A stretch of 25,000 nt of DNA from Chrysomallon squamiferum (GCA_012295275.1 CM022678.1:11485782-11510781); one strand, 5' to 3'; numbered from the stretch's first letter, positions 1 through 9,540 are shown. Notes: generated from the letters alone by a model not told the origin. Made by a program: numbers and translations.

Positions 1-560
1 ACGAAAATATATCTCAACATAAATGCTGGAAAGCTGAAATAAACATTGTCTTTGTATTTTTATTTATTTTAAATTCTGCACTTAAACAAGTATACAATTG
101 AGTTGTACCATTTTCTCGCTTGAAAACTTCATTTCATTACAAATTTCAAAGCGTTTTTTTTTTTTTTTTTTTAACTTCTTCATTTTAATACTTTACTCAG
201 TTCTGTTACTGGAAACTCGATCCTAAGTTACAACATACTTAAAAAAAAAAAAAAAAAATTAACAAAAAATTGGGACATTGTTAAAGTTCAGCGAGATGAA
301 ACCGGATGTTACTTTTGACTGTCGGTGTATCTTGCCCGTCCCCACTTTTTGTGTCCACGCCTTGTGATTTTCTTTAGATGATAGAAAAGACTGAACAATA
401 GAAAGAAGAGGAGCCCTCAATGACACCAGTTTTCAGTGAACAGCTTCAGACAAGCTTGAAAAGATCCGTGAATTTATAACTCACAATATTAGTCACACGT
501 GAATATTATTAAACGTTTTATTTATCTTTAATATAACATGATTATAAAACACAGGACTAG
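1..560. other. AT-rich non-coding stretch
   Basis: The stretch holds a T19 run at 154-172, an A18 run at 241-258 and a somewhat GC-richer patch at about 285-480. On the minus strand that patch contains a good acceptor-like pyrimidine tract followed by 43 open codons (390 down to 259), described under findings. Nothing else gene-like is visible. Confidence 0.6.
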
Positions 561-564
561 GAAC

Positions 565-586
565 ATATATATATATATATATATAT
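565..586. repeat. (AT)11 microsatellite
   Basis: Pure AT dinucleotide tract directly abutting the left arm of the perfect palindrome at 585-644. Confidence 0.95.
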
Positions 587-644
587 CTTTATTATTAGTA
601 ATTATAAATGTTTTAAAACATTTATAATTACTAATAATAAAGAT
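585..644. repeat. Perfect 60-bp palindrome with no spacer
   Basis: Two 30-nt arms are exact reverse complements and meet at the 614/615 junction, where the core reads GTTTTAAAAC. Pairing breaks at 584/645. A transcript or single strand would fold into a 30-bp hairpin with essentially no loop; duplex DNA could extrude a cruciform. It carries no coding capacity. It may be a small foldback element or a recent inverted duplication beside the AT tract. An assembly or template-switch artefact cannot be excluded. Confidence 0.9.
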
Positions 645-659
645 TCGTAATAAAAATAT

Positions 660-1017
660 ATTTCATGAGATAGGAAACATTTTAATATACTGGAAAAATG
701 TTTGGCACCTAAAATAAGGAACTAGAAAGTCGATTATATATTTATTTATTCGTTCGTTTATCGAAACGAGTTAGGATCAGGGTATTTAGTTTTGCTAATC
801 TCGTCAAATCTGGAGTATTTTTTGTTGTTTTTTTGTTTGTGTAACCTTGCGCTGACTGATGTCATTCAGTGGCCCAGAACTAACATATCAGAACATCAAG
901 GAATGCGTTGTTCTGTGTGTGGTAATGTGCATTTTAAAAACTTCTCAAGGAAAAAAAAATTATATATAACAATATTATTTCTCAGTAAACATGAACTGGC
1001 ATCCTGTCAATAACGAT
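660..1017. other. AT-rich non-coding stretch
   Basis: No repeat array or gene is supported. A 73-codon open frame at 792-1013 lacks an ATG start, splice context or recognisable motif. A TGATGTCA (CRE with the central CpG changed to TpG) is at 857-864. Confidence 0.5.
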
Positions 1018-1197
1018 TCATAGAAAATTAATTCATTTGATAAATGTTTCACAAACAGTATCTGATGATAGAAAATTAACCTGTATGTTCTAATGATGTC
1101 ATTACACAAATGTTTGACACACAATAACTGATGATAGAAAATTAGTCAGTGTTCTAGTGATGTCATCAAACAAATGTTTTATGACGTACAAGTAAGA
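1018..1197. repeat. Degenerate tandem repeat, period about 66 bp
   Basis: The block CTGATGATAGAAAATTA begins at 1062 and again at 1128. Each is followed by a TTCTARTGATGTCAT block and then ACAAATGTTT. A partial, more diverged copy (TAGAAAATTA, ATAAATGTTTCACAAACA) lies at 1021-1061. Each of the two better copies contains a TGATGTCA octamer (1094-1101 and 1158-1165), and an intact TGACGTCA follows just outside at 1222. Confidence 0.8.
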
Positions 1198-1218
1198 AAA
1201 GAGAATATTTCAACACCC

Positions 1219-1229
1219 ACGTGACGTCA
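1219..1229. promoter_or_regulatory. Fused E-box and CRE (CACGTGACGTCA)
   Basis: CACGTG at 1218-1223 overlaps a perfect palindromic CRE, TGACGTCA, at 1222-1229. Such sites are bound by bHLH-ZIP and CREB/ATF bZIP factors respectively. The match is visible in the sequence; function is inferred. Confidence 0.45.
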
Positions 1230-1321
1230 TTATGAGTAAGATGATCCGAGTGTTGAGATTATGTTATTCATCACCTCAGAAACTATTGCAATAAATTTTA
1301 AAACGCGTTTTATTTAATTGT

Positions 1322-1402
1322 GCTTTAAACCAATTAACAACTAGAATTAACTTTCTATATATATATGTAACTGGCTTTAAACCAATTAACAACTAGAATT
1401 AA
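1322..1402. repeat. 29-bp direct repeat, period 52
   Basis: An identical 29-nt block beginning GCTTTAAACCAATTAAC occurs at 1322-1350 and 1374-1402. The copies are separated by an AT-rich 23-nt linker, and the second is followed by a (CTATAT)n/(AT)n tract to about 1442. This is a local tandem duplication, probably slippage mediated. Confidence 0.9.
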
Positions 1403-1442
1403 TTTTATATCTATATCTATATCTGTATCTATATATATATAT

Positions 1443-1929
1443 TGTGTTTATGTATTCTTACTGTTTCTTTTGGAGTAGGCGATTTAACATTTTTCTTAGA
1501 GAAATAATATGAAATAATATGTAGTTATGTATATGTGTCTGTATCTGTGTGTGTGTGTCTGCGTATGTGTGAGTGGTGTCGTACACCTTAATATTCTAAA
1601 TTTAGTATTAATATTTATTTTTTCCTTTCTCGTGAATCATTATTTTCCCCTCTTTCATTATTAATAATAAATTTCTTGTCTTTTTCTTGTTTTTTCTAAC
1701 AAATGTGTGTGTCGTCTTTGCCTGTGACTTTTTGATTTTACTGCGTGCTGGCCAAAGCCTAGGTGACTTATCTCTGAACAAACGTATTGTATTTCAGCTA
1801 AATAGTCCTGACTTGCGCTGTGTGCACGTAACATCAAAACGTGAACACTGCATATTGAATTCAAACTTTATTCATCACAGAAATGTTATACTTCAAACAG
1901 TCGAGCAGTGCTCGAAACAATAATAATAA

Positions 1930-1934
<5 letters not shown>
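1443..1934. other. Non-coding stretch with TG-rich tract
   Basis: TG/TATG-rich repeat spans about 1528-1576. Two overlapping open frames on opposite strands (1661-1864 minus, 1687-1923 plus) show no family resemblance or splice support and shadow each other, so neither is annotated as a gene. Confidence 0.5.

Positions 1935-1972
<38 letters not shown>
1935..1972. repeat. (AG)19 microsatellite
   Basis: Uninterrupted AG dinucleotide array, preceded by a short (AAT)n tract. Confidence 0.95.
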
Positions 1973-1974
<2 letters not shown>

Positions 1975-2184
1975 TAAATATTGTATTAGTAAAATAATAT
2001 ATAATGAAAATACATTGTTTTGCTGAAACGCTTGTACATACCAGTTTTAAAGAACGTATATAAAATGTCAACATTATAAAAGCGACGAAGTACACCCCTA
2101 TCATATTTCATTTCTAGCATAATCGTGTTAGTAGTATTAACCCTTTTAGCACTGTGTACTGATATAATTCTTTAATTTTTCTTG

Positions 2185-2347
<163 letters not shown>

Positions 2348-2349
2348 AT

Positions 2350-4090
2350 TGTTTGGCCTATTTTTAATGTTAGAACATTTAAAAAATTTAAAGTACAGTA
2401 TTCTCAGTTGTTCAAGGCTAAATAAGATATAAATGTTCATTCTTATCGCCCCTTTTCACTTTTTTTTAATTTATTTATTTTTTAAGACATAACAGTATTA
2501 TTATTAAGGAATTTCATACTCCTTTTAAGTTTTTTTTTTGTTTGCTCACGTTTTACGAAACATTTAAAACTACAAGTCATACTTGGAATGACTGGCGATT
2601 TAATAAAAAAAAAAAAAAAAAAAAAAAAAAGCCCAGATCGTCTCTGCTAATGGAAGCTTGTATGACTAACAGTTGACAATAGGGGGACCAGATAACAAAC
2701 GTGGCAATATCAAATTCCGAACAGCTATAATTAAAACCTAGCGAACCGGGTCATAAAAATAAATGAAAAAAGTATGAAATGGAGAGAAAAAATAAAAATA
2801 AAGCAGCAACAAATACCCTGAATAATTTCAGTGTAAAGTGATTGTCCAAACAAATATAGAATGCTTTTAAAACATCCATAATAAACGATTCCCGCTGTTT
2901 TTGCAAAAACTCGCCCTCCCCGTCTGACAACTTTAAAGTACAATAGCCTGGCGATTTATTTATGTTACCAAGCCGAGTGTGAAGTCACACCATGTTTGGA
3001 TAAAGCCTATTTTTTTCAGGCTGGATAAAATTTTGAAAATTGTGACGTAGGAGACAATTTTTTTTTTTCCTTTCTTTCCTTATGAGCAGACGAAATGCTG
3101 AGTACTTCGGGTACGAGTAAAAGCCGTCAACACTACAGGCTACCTAAACTACAAAATAAATATTGACTATCTGTCGACTGACTTGAAGTTTTATATTATA
3201 TCACCTATCCCACTCAGAGGCCTTAAGTGGGTTATACTGAGCTTTAAAAAATTATTAAAAAATATTTTTAAAAATTTATATAAATATCACTCGTGACCCT
3301 GTAATAAAATTATAACCAAAGAAATACAAGACAGTTTTATATTTTAGAAGAAACGATTTTAATTGTATTATTATTAATTTAATTTATTAATCAGGTAAGC
3401 GACTTTTCAACTATAATTTCTTCAACTTTTAGCTATTTTCGTTTGTATAATAGGTTTTAGGTAGGTTTATAAATACAAAGTATTTACAAAAAATTATAAA
3501 TATACAGCTTGGTTTTTGTTGTTACTAAAATATATAATATTCCTTACACTTTAATTAAATCATACGATATTTATTACAAAAAAAACCATCCCAACACCGG
3601 ACCCATTTTATTAACAGAATAAAAAGGAATAAATAAATAAATAAATTGTTATAAATTATTGGTGCGCTCAAACGTAATTTTAATACTATTGCCTAAAGAA
3701 GGCCCCTCAATAAATTAATGACGGCAATCTGAAGCATTTAACAAACAAACCCGTTGAATAGAGATATTTAACTGATAATAATTTTATATTATAGAGAGCA
3801 AATAATAATAATAAGTTTTAAAATCGAATATTTCATTTCTCTTAGAAATAACGAAAGAGTATTAAAGTTATTTACTTATTTACATACTTTCCTATTTATC
3901 TACTTATCTTAAAATTATTATTCCTAAATATAATAATTAGAAGATAATTGTCTACAGTGGTAAATAATAAATCAAAATTTTATTTTATTTCAAACAATGA
4001 AATATGTTTTAGATATATTTTTAAAAATTATTAATGTGATTAAGAATGTCCACTATAAAATTATAACAGATTACTTGAATTATTTTTATG
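2350..4090. other. AT-rich non-coding stretch
   Basis: An A26 run lies at 2605-2630. A small hairpin (CCCACT at 3209, AGTGGG at 3226) and near-palindromic A/T blocks at 3240-3290 are visible. A donor-like CAGGTAAGC is at 3392-3400, but the DNA upstream is all A/T with no coding potential. The minus-strand open frame at 2731-2943 shows nothing recognisable. Confidence 0.5.
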
Positions 4091-4102
4091 TTATTATTAT
4101 TA

Positions 4103-4147
<45 letters not shown>
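4091..4147. repeat. (ATT)n microsatellite
   Basis: TTA trinucleotide array interrupted by one T-run near its left end. Confidence 0.95.
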
Positions 4148-4265
4148 TAATCAGTTGACGTATTTCTCAACTAAAAATTTATAGAAATTATTATTAAAAT
4201 AAATTTTCTTTAGTGTGTATGTGTGAGTATCACTTTTTTAAATTAAAATTATAATTTTGAATTAC

Positions 4266-4291
4266 ATATATATATATATATATATATATAT
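4266..4291. repeat. (AT)13 microsatellite
   Basis: Pure AT dinucleotide tract in AT-rich DNA. Confidence 0.95.
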
Positions 4292-4848
4292 GCTATTATT
4301 ACTATTATTATTTTATTATACTGCAATATAATGCTTTAGGTATATATCTCTTGCATTAAATTAAATTTGTATTACATTAACAATACTATATAATATATAA
4401 TCTTCCTTTTACTTAATTTATGTTACACTGAATTTCACAAAATTTTAGCGTAAATATTACATTATGTTAACTTTATATTAAATTACATTACACATTAATA
4501 TTACCTTATAATACAACGTGTTTCACTGAATTACAGTTAAATTATACAAATAATAATGTATTTTCTAATCCTACATTCATTTAAGCTGCCCTGACGTATA
4601 GAAATCTTCTACAGAAAATCTAGAACGACATGGGTCAATTTTAAATCAATAATATTTCGTTATCTTTTCCGTTTGACCTAGAAACTGATTTAAATATTCA
4701 GACTGACACCCTTAACCTCTATGTGACAGACGACATACTTAGCATTTCAGCAAATCCAAGTAAAATCAGGATTAGTAAAACTTACCTGAAACCTTCCGTA
4801 TTTCGATCAGTGATTGTTAAAAGTTTTATAAACTTTTGCACACACAAA

Positions 4849-4850
<2 letters not shown>
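4292..4850. other. AT-rich non-coding stretch
   Basis: Consists largely of degenerate TTACATTA-type sequence. On the minus strand, a consensus donor-like CAG/GTAAGT sits at 4788-4780. No convincing acceptor or coding frame accompanies it, so no exon is called. Confidence 0.5.

Positions 4851-4889
<39 letters not shown>
4851..4889. repeat. (AC)n microsatellite
   Basis: Uninterrupted AC array of about 39 nt, preceded by a short CA-rich lead-in. Confidence 0.95.
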
Positions 4890-4894
<5 letters not shown>

Positions 4895-4971
4895 TCATTC
4901 ATACACATTTACATAAAGTTATATTAAATAAGTAAATGTATATTTCTATTCAAAGAAATATTAATTAAATA

Positions 4972-4974
<3 letters not shown>

Positions 4975-5014
<40 letters not shown>

Positions 5015-5034
5015 GTTTATTTATTTATTTATTT
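4975..5034. repeat. (ATT)n then (TTTA)n compound microsatellite
   Basis: TTA array to about 5014 switches to TTTA units. Confidence 0.95.
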
Positions 5035-5470
5035 TTCCAACTGAATTATAGTTTTAATTTAAAATTTTCAAAACGATTAGCTTTTAATATTATATAAATT
5101 CTTTCTTCATTATACTATTTTTATATTTTAATATTTTTATTAATCGATTAATTAATTTATTTATATATATATAATAATAATAAAAAAAAACTGTCATTAA
5201 TTATTATTATTGTTTTTCTTCTTCTTATTATTATTATTAATACTTTTTTATCTGGAATTTTTATCTGTAAGACATTAAAATGTAATAAATTTTGCATAAT
5301 CAGTTGGAGGAAAATGTACTGAATTTATAAATATTAATATTAATAATAATAATAATAATAATAATAGTAATAGTAATAATAATAATATAATAATAATATT
5401 TACCCTTTTCAAAAATCGAAACAAACAAATCCTGAAAGAATGAAAGTTTCTAAAAAGTTACTTTTACGAA
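5035..5470. other. AT-rich non-coding stretch
   Basis: Contains short ATT tracts at 5200-5240 and an (AAT)n array at about 5338-5398. Nothing gene-like is seen. Confidence 0.6.
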
Positions 5471-5605
5471 TGCACGTGCGCGAGCAGACGACCTATTGCA
5501 GAAGCAGACGAACAAGCTGATTTTCCCGCCGATGTGGATGAGTGTGGATCTAGTCATGAAACAATTGTCAACATGGACTAGACACACAACCATCCACAGA
5601 GAACA

Positions 5606-5625
5606 GGGGGTGGGGTCGGGTGGGG
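5606..5625 (+). other. G-quadruplex motif 1
   Basis: Four G-tracts (G5, G4, G3, G4) are separated by one- or two-base loops on the plus strand, fitting the G3+N1-7 rule. It marks the left edge of the GC-richer block that runs to about 7.9 kb. Confidence 0.7.
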
Positions 5626-5645
5626 TCGCTTTCCTTTCCTAGCCC

Positions 5646-5664
5646 GGGGGTGGGTGGGTGTGGG
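5646..5664 (+). other. G-quadruplex motif 2
   Basis: Tracts G5, G3, G3 and G3 with loops of one to three bases on the plus strand, 20 bp downstream of the first motif. Confidence 0.7.
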
Positions 5665-5678
5665 TGTGTCTTTCTCCT

Positions 5679-5845
5679 CGATGTCCTAACGAGAGTCACT
5701 TTTTGTTTCTTTCTTACTCGGGGAAAGTCAGAAGACATTTTGAATATGTCCTAACAGAAATCAAAACTGGTCACATTTTCTCGCCGACTCACGATGGTTT
5801 TTGAATTTGTCCAAGAATTAACCAAACTGGTCAGTTCTTCTCTCT
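5679..5845. repeat. Degenerate tandem repeat, period about 62
   Basis: Blocks reading GAATATGTCCTAACAGAAA then AACTGGTCAC (from 5741) and GAATTTGTCCAAGAATTAA then AACTGGTCAG (from 5803) are clear paralogues. A shorter diverged copy starts near 5679 (GATGTCCTAACGAGAGTCAC). The third copy runs into a (TC)n tract at 5839-5860. Confidence 0.6.
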
Positions 5846-6600
5846 CTCTCTCTCTCTCTCTTTCTTTCTGACCTTCCTACACCGCGGGGTCAGTGAGAAG
5901 ACATTTACAGTCAGTGGATGATGAATCCAATCTGCTTTCTACTGAAGAATATGCGACGATTCCGGAGGCAGAGATAACTCTGAATATTTCCCAGTTCTTC
6001 AAAAAATGTTCTTATAAAATTTTGTTTTCAGCAGCGTCACCACGGCGTAAAACAAAAAATAATAATCATCATCATCATCATCATCGTCACTGAAAAACTG
6101 TCAGCTCGTGAATGTTAATTTCACTCGAGTTTACGAGAAACGTCTTCGGTAATAAATCTGACGAGTGGTTTAGTTTCACCAGCGGCTAAATCTCTCTTTT
6201 TTATCAATAACGCTGATAACGTCGTGATTATCGGCGAACAAAACAATTCAATATTCACAAACGTCCGAAGTAACCCTGGAGCCGACTCGGGCAAATCCGT
6301 GAATGTCGCAGTTTTACGTACACGTCAAGTGAACGAACACAAATCTCGATCTCTCTGCACGTAGGGACGAAGTCGACGAAGACGAAGAAGAAGAAGACGA
6401 AGAAATCAAACTCGTCCAGTGAACACAGCCATTGATGTGATTGTCGTCTGATGTGTGGTGACAGTCGACGGCAGGAGCACGACGTTGTACCAAGTCGAGT
6501 GACGTGCCTTGCTGTGTGCCGCAGAACTAACCCGTCTAACAACTCGATCTTTATAACGCCGTACACCTCGAATAAAGAGTTTCAAATTCATCGAACTTGA
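5846..6600. other. CpG-richer non-coding flank of candidate promoter
   Basis: Holds (ATC)7 at 6065-6085 and a GAC/GAA purine tract at about 6368-6402. CpG dinucleotides are much denser than in the flanking AT-rich DNA. Overlapping minus-strand open frames (6255-6566, 6406-6657) look like by-products of base composition. A minus-strand TATAAAG-like string lies at 6545-6552; no product is recognised. Confidence 0.4.
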
Positions 6601-6630
6601 AAAGAAATGGATTAAGAGTCTCGCCGTAGT

Positions 6631-6642
6631 GCGCATGCGCGG
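6631..6642 (+). promoter_or_regulatory. NRF1 site and candidate CpG promoter
   Basis: TGCGCATGCGCG matches the NRF1 consensus YGCGCATGCGCR at every base. NRF1 sites are a common feature of CpG-rich animal promoters close to the transcription start. It lies about 500 bp upstream of the candidate start codon at 7137. A good donor-like string, ACA/GTGAGT, follows at 6674-6682 and could end a 5' untranslated exon. Direction is inferred from the downstream exon only, since the motif is palindromic. Confidence 0.55.
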
Positions 6643-7136
6643 CCAAGTGTGGGACAATCATTATTATCCGTGCACAGTGAGTGAATGACAAAAACTCGTT
6701 CAAAGTGTTTGTGAAGTTTTTTTTACGAGAATAAAATCTGCTTCATCGCAGATACTTGCTGAAGGTTTTTTAAAAGAACGTTATTAAAAACCGAACGTTT
6801 TGAAGAAAAACTGTTGTTTGACTCCAGGTTTATATTGCTGTGTACCACGGTTTGACGACTTGCCAAAATCCGCGTGACCTTCATGGTAGGATAATCTGGA
6901 CGCGCTAAAAATACTCGCCGATTACAATGAAATCTGCAGACGGGTTTCGGAGATACCCAATACTCCACACAGAGCCAGCCGGGTCCTCTATTCATCGGCC
7001 CACAAAGCGTGTTTGAACAATCGACTCTGTAGTCCTGTTTGCACGAATTTCCATACACCCTACCCTGAAAGCGCTGTAATAGCTGCAGCGAAGGGGAACG
7101 ACGACGTGGCTGTAGTAGAACAGGTTTTTGGAAACC
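6643..7136 (+). other. Candidate 5' untranslated or promoter-proximal sequence
   Basis: This CpG-rich stretch joins the NRF1 site to the candidate start codon. In the reading frame of that ATG, a TAG stop lies at 7116-7118, so coding cannot extend further upstream without splicing. The antisense open frame at 6723-7058 (about 111 codons) has no recognisable motif and is probably a compositional by-product. Confidence 0.3.
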
Positions 7137-7173
7137 ATGGGAAACGCCGCGGGTGCGAGGGAGAAAGACACAA
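7137..7173 (+). CDS. Candidate first coding exon, N-myristoylated protein (partial)
   Basis: The ATG at 7137 has an excellent Kozak context (ACCATGG) and an in-frame stop 21 nt upstream. It encodes MGNAAGAREKDT before a possible phase-1 donor, CAA/GTGTGG at 7174; the splice match is weak but a G-rich tract follows at 7178-7189. Gly2 and a small residue at position 6 fit the N-myristoylation pattern. From family knowledge, MGNAA is the conserved start of cAMP-dependent protein kinase catalytic subunits, whose first exon is similarly tiny; some formin-like proteins start MGNAAG, so either is possible. Read straight through, the frame enters a T24 run at 7248 and becomes poly-Phe, so an exon end before that is required. 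No kinase or formin exon is visible downstream in the window, so the assignment rests on twelve residues. A chance ORF remains quite possible. Confidence 0.35.
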
Positions 7174-7247
7174 GTGTGGGGGGGGAGGGTTGGAACAACA
7201 ACCGCGATGAAAAGGAATTGAAAATTTTAAAAGAAAATATTTTCTTG

Positions 7248-7479
7248 TTTTTTTTTTTTTTTTTTTTTTTTCTTTTTCACCCTTTTAGCGCTTTCTTAAT
7301 ATTTGGAACGGTAGTAGTGTGTTTGTTTCAAATTCAGATTCCGTTCGCTTTAAATATATATTTGGTAGCTAATTATTTTTCAAATATTTGTTTCACTTCC
7401 GTCATGTATTTTTTTTTTTTTTTGGCGGTAAAATTAATTATCTTGCCGTCTGCTTTTATTTTTTTTTTTTTTTTTTTTT
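7248..7479. repeat. Three poly-T runs
   Basis: T24 at 7248-7271, T15 at 7409-7423 and T21 at 7459-7479 fall within 230 bp. They create spurious poly-Phe open frames. A one-mismatch E2F-like TTTGGCGGT directly follows the middle run (7421-7429). Confidence 0.9.
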
Positions 7480-7641
7480 CTAATTATATTTCAAACTTTA
7501 TAAACCAGTTTAGTTCACCGCATTAAAATGCAGAAGCAGGTTTTTATTTTTTTAAATTATTTATTTATTTATATATATATATTTTATTTGATTTTTTTGT
7601 GGTATAATATAATATTGACTGCTTTTAACGCCCATTTGTCA

Positions 7642-7650
7642 TTTGGCGGG
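7642..7650 (+). promoter_or_regulatory. E2F consensus site 1
   Basis: TTTGGCGGG fits the E2F consensus TTTSSCGS with one extra G. It starts a GC-richer module (7620-7870) that lies 500-700 bp downstream of the candidate first exon. Confidence 0.4.
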
Positions 7651-7763
7651 TTTATTTTACGCTGTCGTCTGCTCATCAAATGGCTACGAGGCGAATCTCG
7701 AGACACATGCCTGCGCTGCTGATTACAAAGCACTTTGCATTCCAGCCTACTGTTATTACTCCG

Positions 7764-7777
7764 GTCGCCATGGTGAC
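7764..7777. promoter_or_regulatory. RFX X-box
   Basis: GTCGCCATGGTGAC matches the 14-nt X-box consensus RYYNYYATRRNRAC at every position. It sits in a near-perfect 16-bp palindrome (7763-7778). X-boxes are bound by RFX factors, best known for ciliary genes. Eight bases further on, TGACCTTTG also resembles a nuclear-receptor half site. Confidence 0.55.
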
Positions 7778-7778
7778 C

Positions 7779-7787
7779 TTTGGCGGG
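7779..7787 (+). promoter_or_regulatory. E2F consensus site 2
   Basis: A second exact TTTGGCGGG, 137 bp after the first and abutting the X-box palindrome. Confidence 0.4.
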
Positions 7788-7832
7788 TATTGACACATCG
7801 GTTTTATCGACTAGTGAAATCACGAAATGAGA

Positions 7833-7842
7833 GTCACGTGAC
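7833..7842. promoter_or_regulatory. Palindromic E-box GTCACGTGAC
   Basis: A perfect 10-bp palindrome of the USF/TFE (CLEAR) type, extended on the right to CACGTGACG. The same 10-mer recurs at 14468. Confidence 0.45.
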
Positions 7843-7873
7843 GCTGGCGATCGTTTTACCGCGTGCTCTATGA

Positions 7874-8279
7874 TTTAAAACGAAGAAAATCCGATCTGCT
7901 TACTGCTAGGTTCGTGTATTTAGCGTTTGCATTCGAGGATGAATATTTAGTATTGCGTTATAAACATATGACAGAATTACGTGTACTGAAGTATTGATAT
8001 TAATTGTAGCCGTTGTTGCTGAAATAATAGCAGTAGTGTAAGTTGTAATAGTATAAGTAGCAGTAGATGTACACACAGTAATGTTAGACGTTGTAGTAGT
8101 AACAGTAGTAGTAGCTGACTTAGAAATATTAGTAGAAGCAGTAATAGTAATAATTGTAAATCTGTTACAAACATTACTGGGTGGTTTTTTTTCTTAAAAA
8201 CAATATCAAAACACGTTAATTAATTAATTAATAAGTATTAAGTACATAAACAACGATATTTATAAACTTGTATATATCT

Positions 8280-8316
<37 letters not shown>

Positions 8317-8684
8317 TCTGTGAATAATTATGTCTATGTTAATGTACATCTCTATCTGTGAGTCCGTATGTACTGTACGCGTGTGTCTGTTTCTTTCCAT
8401 TTTACACTTTCTAATCATTTCATAAATAATACAAAAACGTTTATTATATTATTCTATGTCATAACGTCCTTTACACACATGTAAATTTATTTATTTATTT
8501 ATTTATTTTTAAGAAATATATAAATAAATAGAAAAAGATGGTTGTTCATGAAGACGAACTGAAAATTCACAGATTTAAATATTACGCAACAAACATCACA
8601 TTTCATCCACTTTACATATATTAATTATAAAAAAATAAAAATAAAATAAAATAAATAGAAGAAAGAAAAGTTTCCTTAATTTAA
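7874..8684. other. AT-rich non-coding stretch with degenerate AGT repeat
   Basis: A degenerate GTA/AGT trinucleotide tract covers about 8010-8165, and TTTA units lie at about 8487-8509. The minus-strand Leu-rich open frame at 7977-8174 is the repeat in translation. Confidence 0.6.
8280..8312. repeat. (GT)16 microsatellite
   Basis: Pure GT array inside a broader TG-rich stretch. Confidence 0.95.
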
Positions 8685-8830
8685 AAAGTACTGCACTAAT
8701 GGAAACATTTGTCTGCCTCTGGTACCAAAGGTTATCGGTTCGAATCACTTCAAGGTTAATATTACAAATGTTTATTTTATACTTAGTGTTTTATTTATAT
8801 GTCTGTTTAACAAAAAAAAAAAACAACAAA
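8685..8830 (+). mobile_element. tRNA-derived SINE-like fragment
   Basis: An exact pol III B-box, GGTTCGAATC, lies at 8737-8746. A degenerate A-box-like string, TGCACTAATGG, is at 8692-8702, leaving a 34-nt gap as in tRNAs. The cloverleaf stems do not pair well, so this is not a functional tRNA. A purine-rich tail starting with an A12 run at about 8811 would fit a SINE 3' end. Family and exact limits are unknown. Confidence 0.4.
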
Positions 8831-9540
8831 CAAACAAGAAAAACATAACAAAACAAACAAAAAGATTTTGTTTTTAGAAAGATTGAGTTACCTACTCTTG
8901 AAATACAACTAAGCTTTCAGGAGTTATTTCCCTTGGACCTTTTCGATACGTACGGATAGAATCATTTGAAAAAACCTATAATGACTGAGCAGTAGGAAAT
9001 GGGGAAAATTTCATTAAATATTAAAAAGGAATTTGGATTTTTAGCAATTAGTAGTACGAAAGCAGAAGCAGCAGCAGCAGCAGCAGCAAAAACAACAACA
9101 ACATCAACATTAACATAGATAGCAATAACAAATGATAATTTTTAATGAGTATTATTAATGGTTCCGAGTTTTTTTATTCATTTATTTTTTTAAATCCTTA
9201 AGATGTGTTCTATATAATGTTTCTATTCTAATGTGGACATATACAATGTAAACATGACTGTGTTTAGTTTCTTGTAAAAATTAACAAATTTGATTAATAG
9301 GTGGGTTTTTTATAGGAAACGACAAACTGTTGTATAATTCGTGAAGTTAACAGAAATCTTCTGTTTTAAATTACTTTTTGAATTTCAATTCGATCAGGTT
9401 TCTCCTCTTTGTTGTCATCATTTTCCTTCCTGCCCTCCAATATGTCGTGCATAGGACTCTGTCTTAAAATCATCCGAGTTATTATAGTTTATTTTTAGAT
9501 ATGGTATAATAAATAAATAAATATATAAATATATCTTAAA
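8831..9540. other. AT-rich non-coding stretch
   Basis: Holds AAC/AAAC-rich sequence to about 8870, a short (AGC)7 then (AAC)4 compound tract at 9068-9103, and an AAAT tract near 9510-9525. No gene is supported. Confidence 0.55.

Noticed and set aside
4780-4834. Consensus minus-strand splice donor (CAG/GTAAGT)
   Set aside because: No acceptor with a pyrimidine tract precedes it and the sequence upstream runs into a (GT)n repeat, so an exon cannot be supported.
5464-5642. Plus-strand frame open for about 60 codons through the G-quadruplex block
   Set aside because: No ATG near its start, no acceptor or donor, and a glycine-rich end produced by the G-tracts.
6310-6417. Acidic DEVDEDEEEEDEE-type frame
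   Set aside because: It comes from a GAC/GAA purine tract, lacks an ATG and ends at a TGA with no donor, so it is most likely a simple repeat in non-coding DNA.
6723-7058. 111-codon minus-strand open frame
   Set aside because: No recognisable domain or splice support; it is antisense to the candidate 5' region and long open frames are expected in GC-richer DNA.
7643-7873. 76-codon plus-strand frame with several cysteines
   Set aside because: The cysteines follow no known spacing pattern, and the region is better explained as a cluster of transcription-factor sites.
8010-8165. AGT-rich regular tract considered as a CRISPR-like array
   Set aside because: There are no fixed repeats with unique spacers; it is a degenerate trinucleotide repeat. 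The same applies to 23745-24480.
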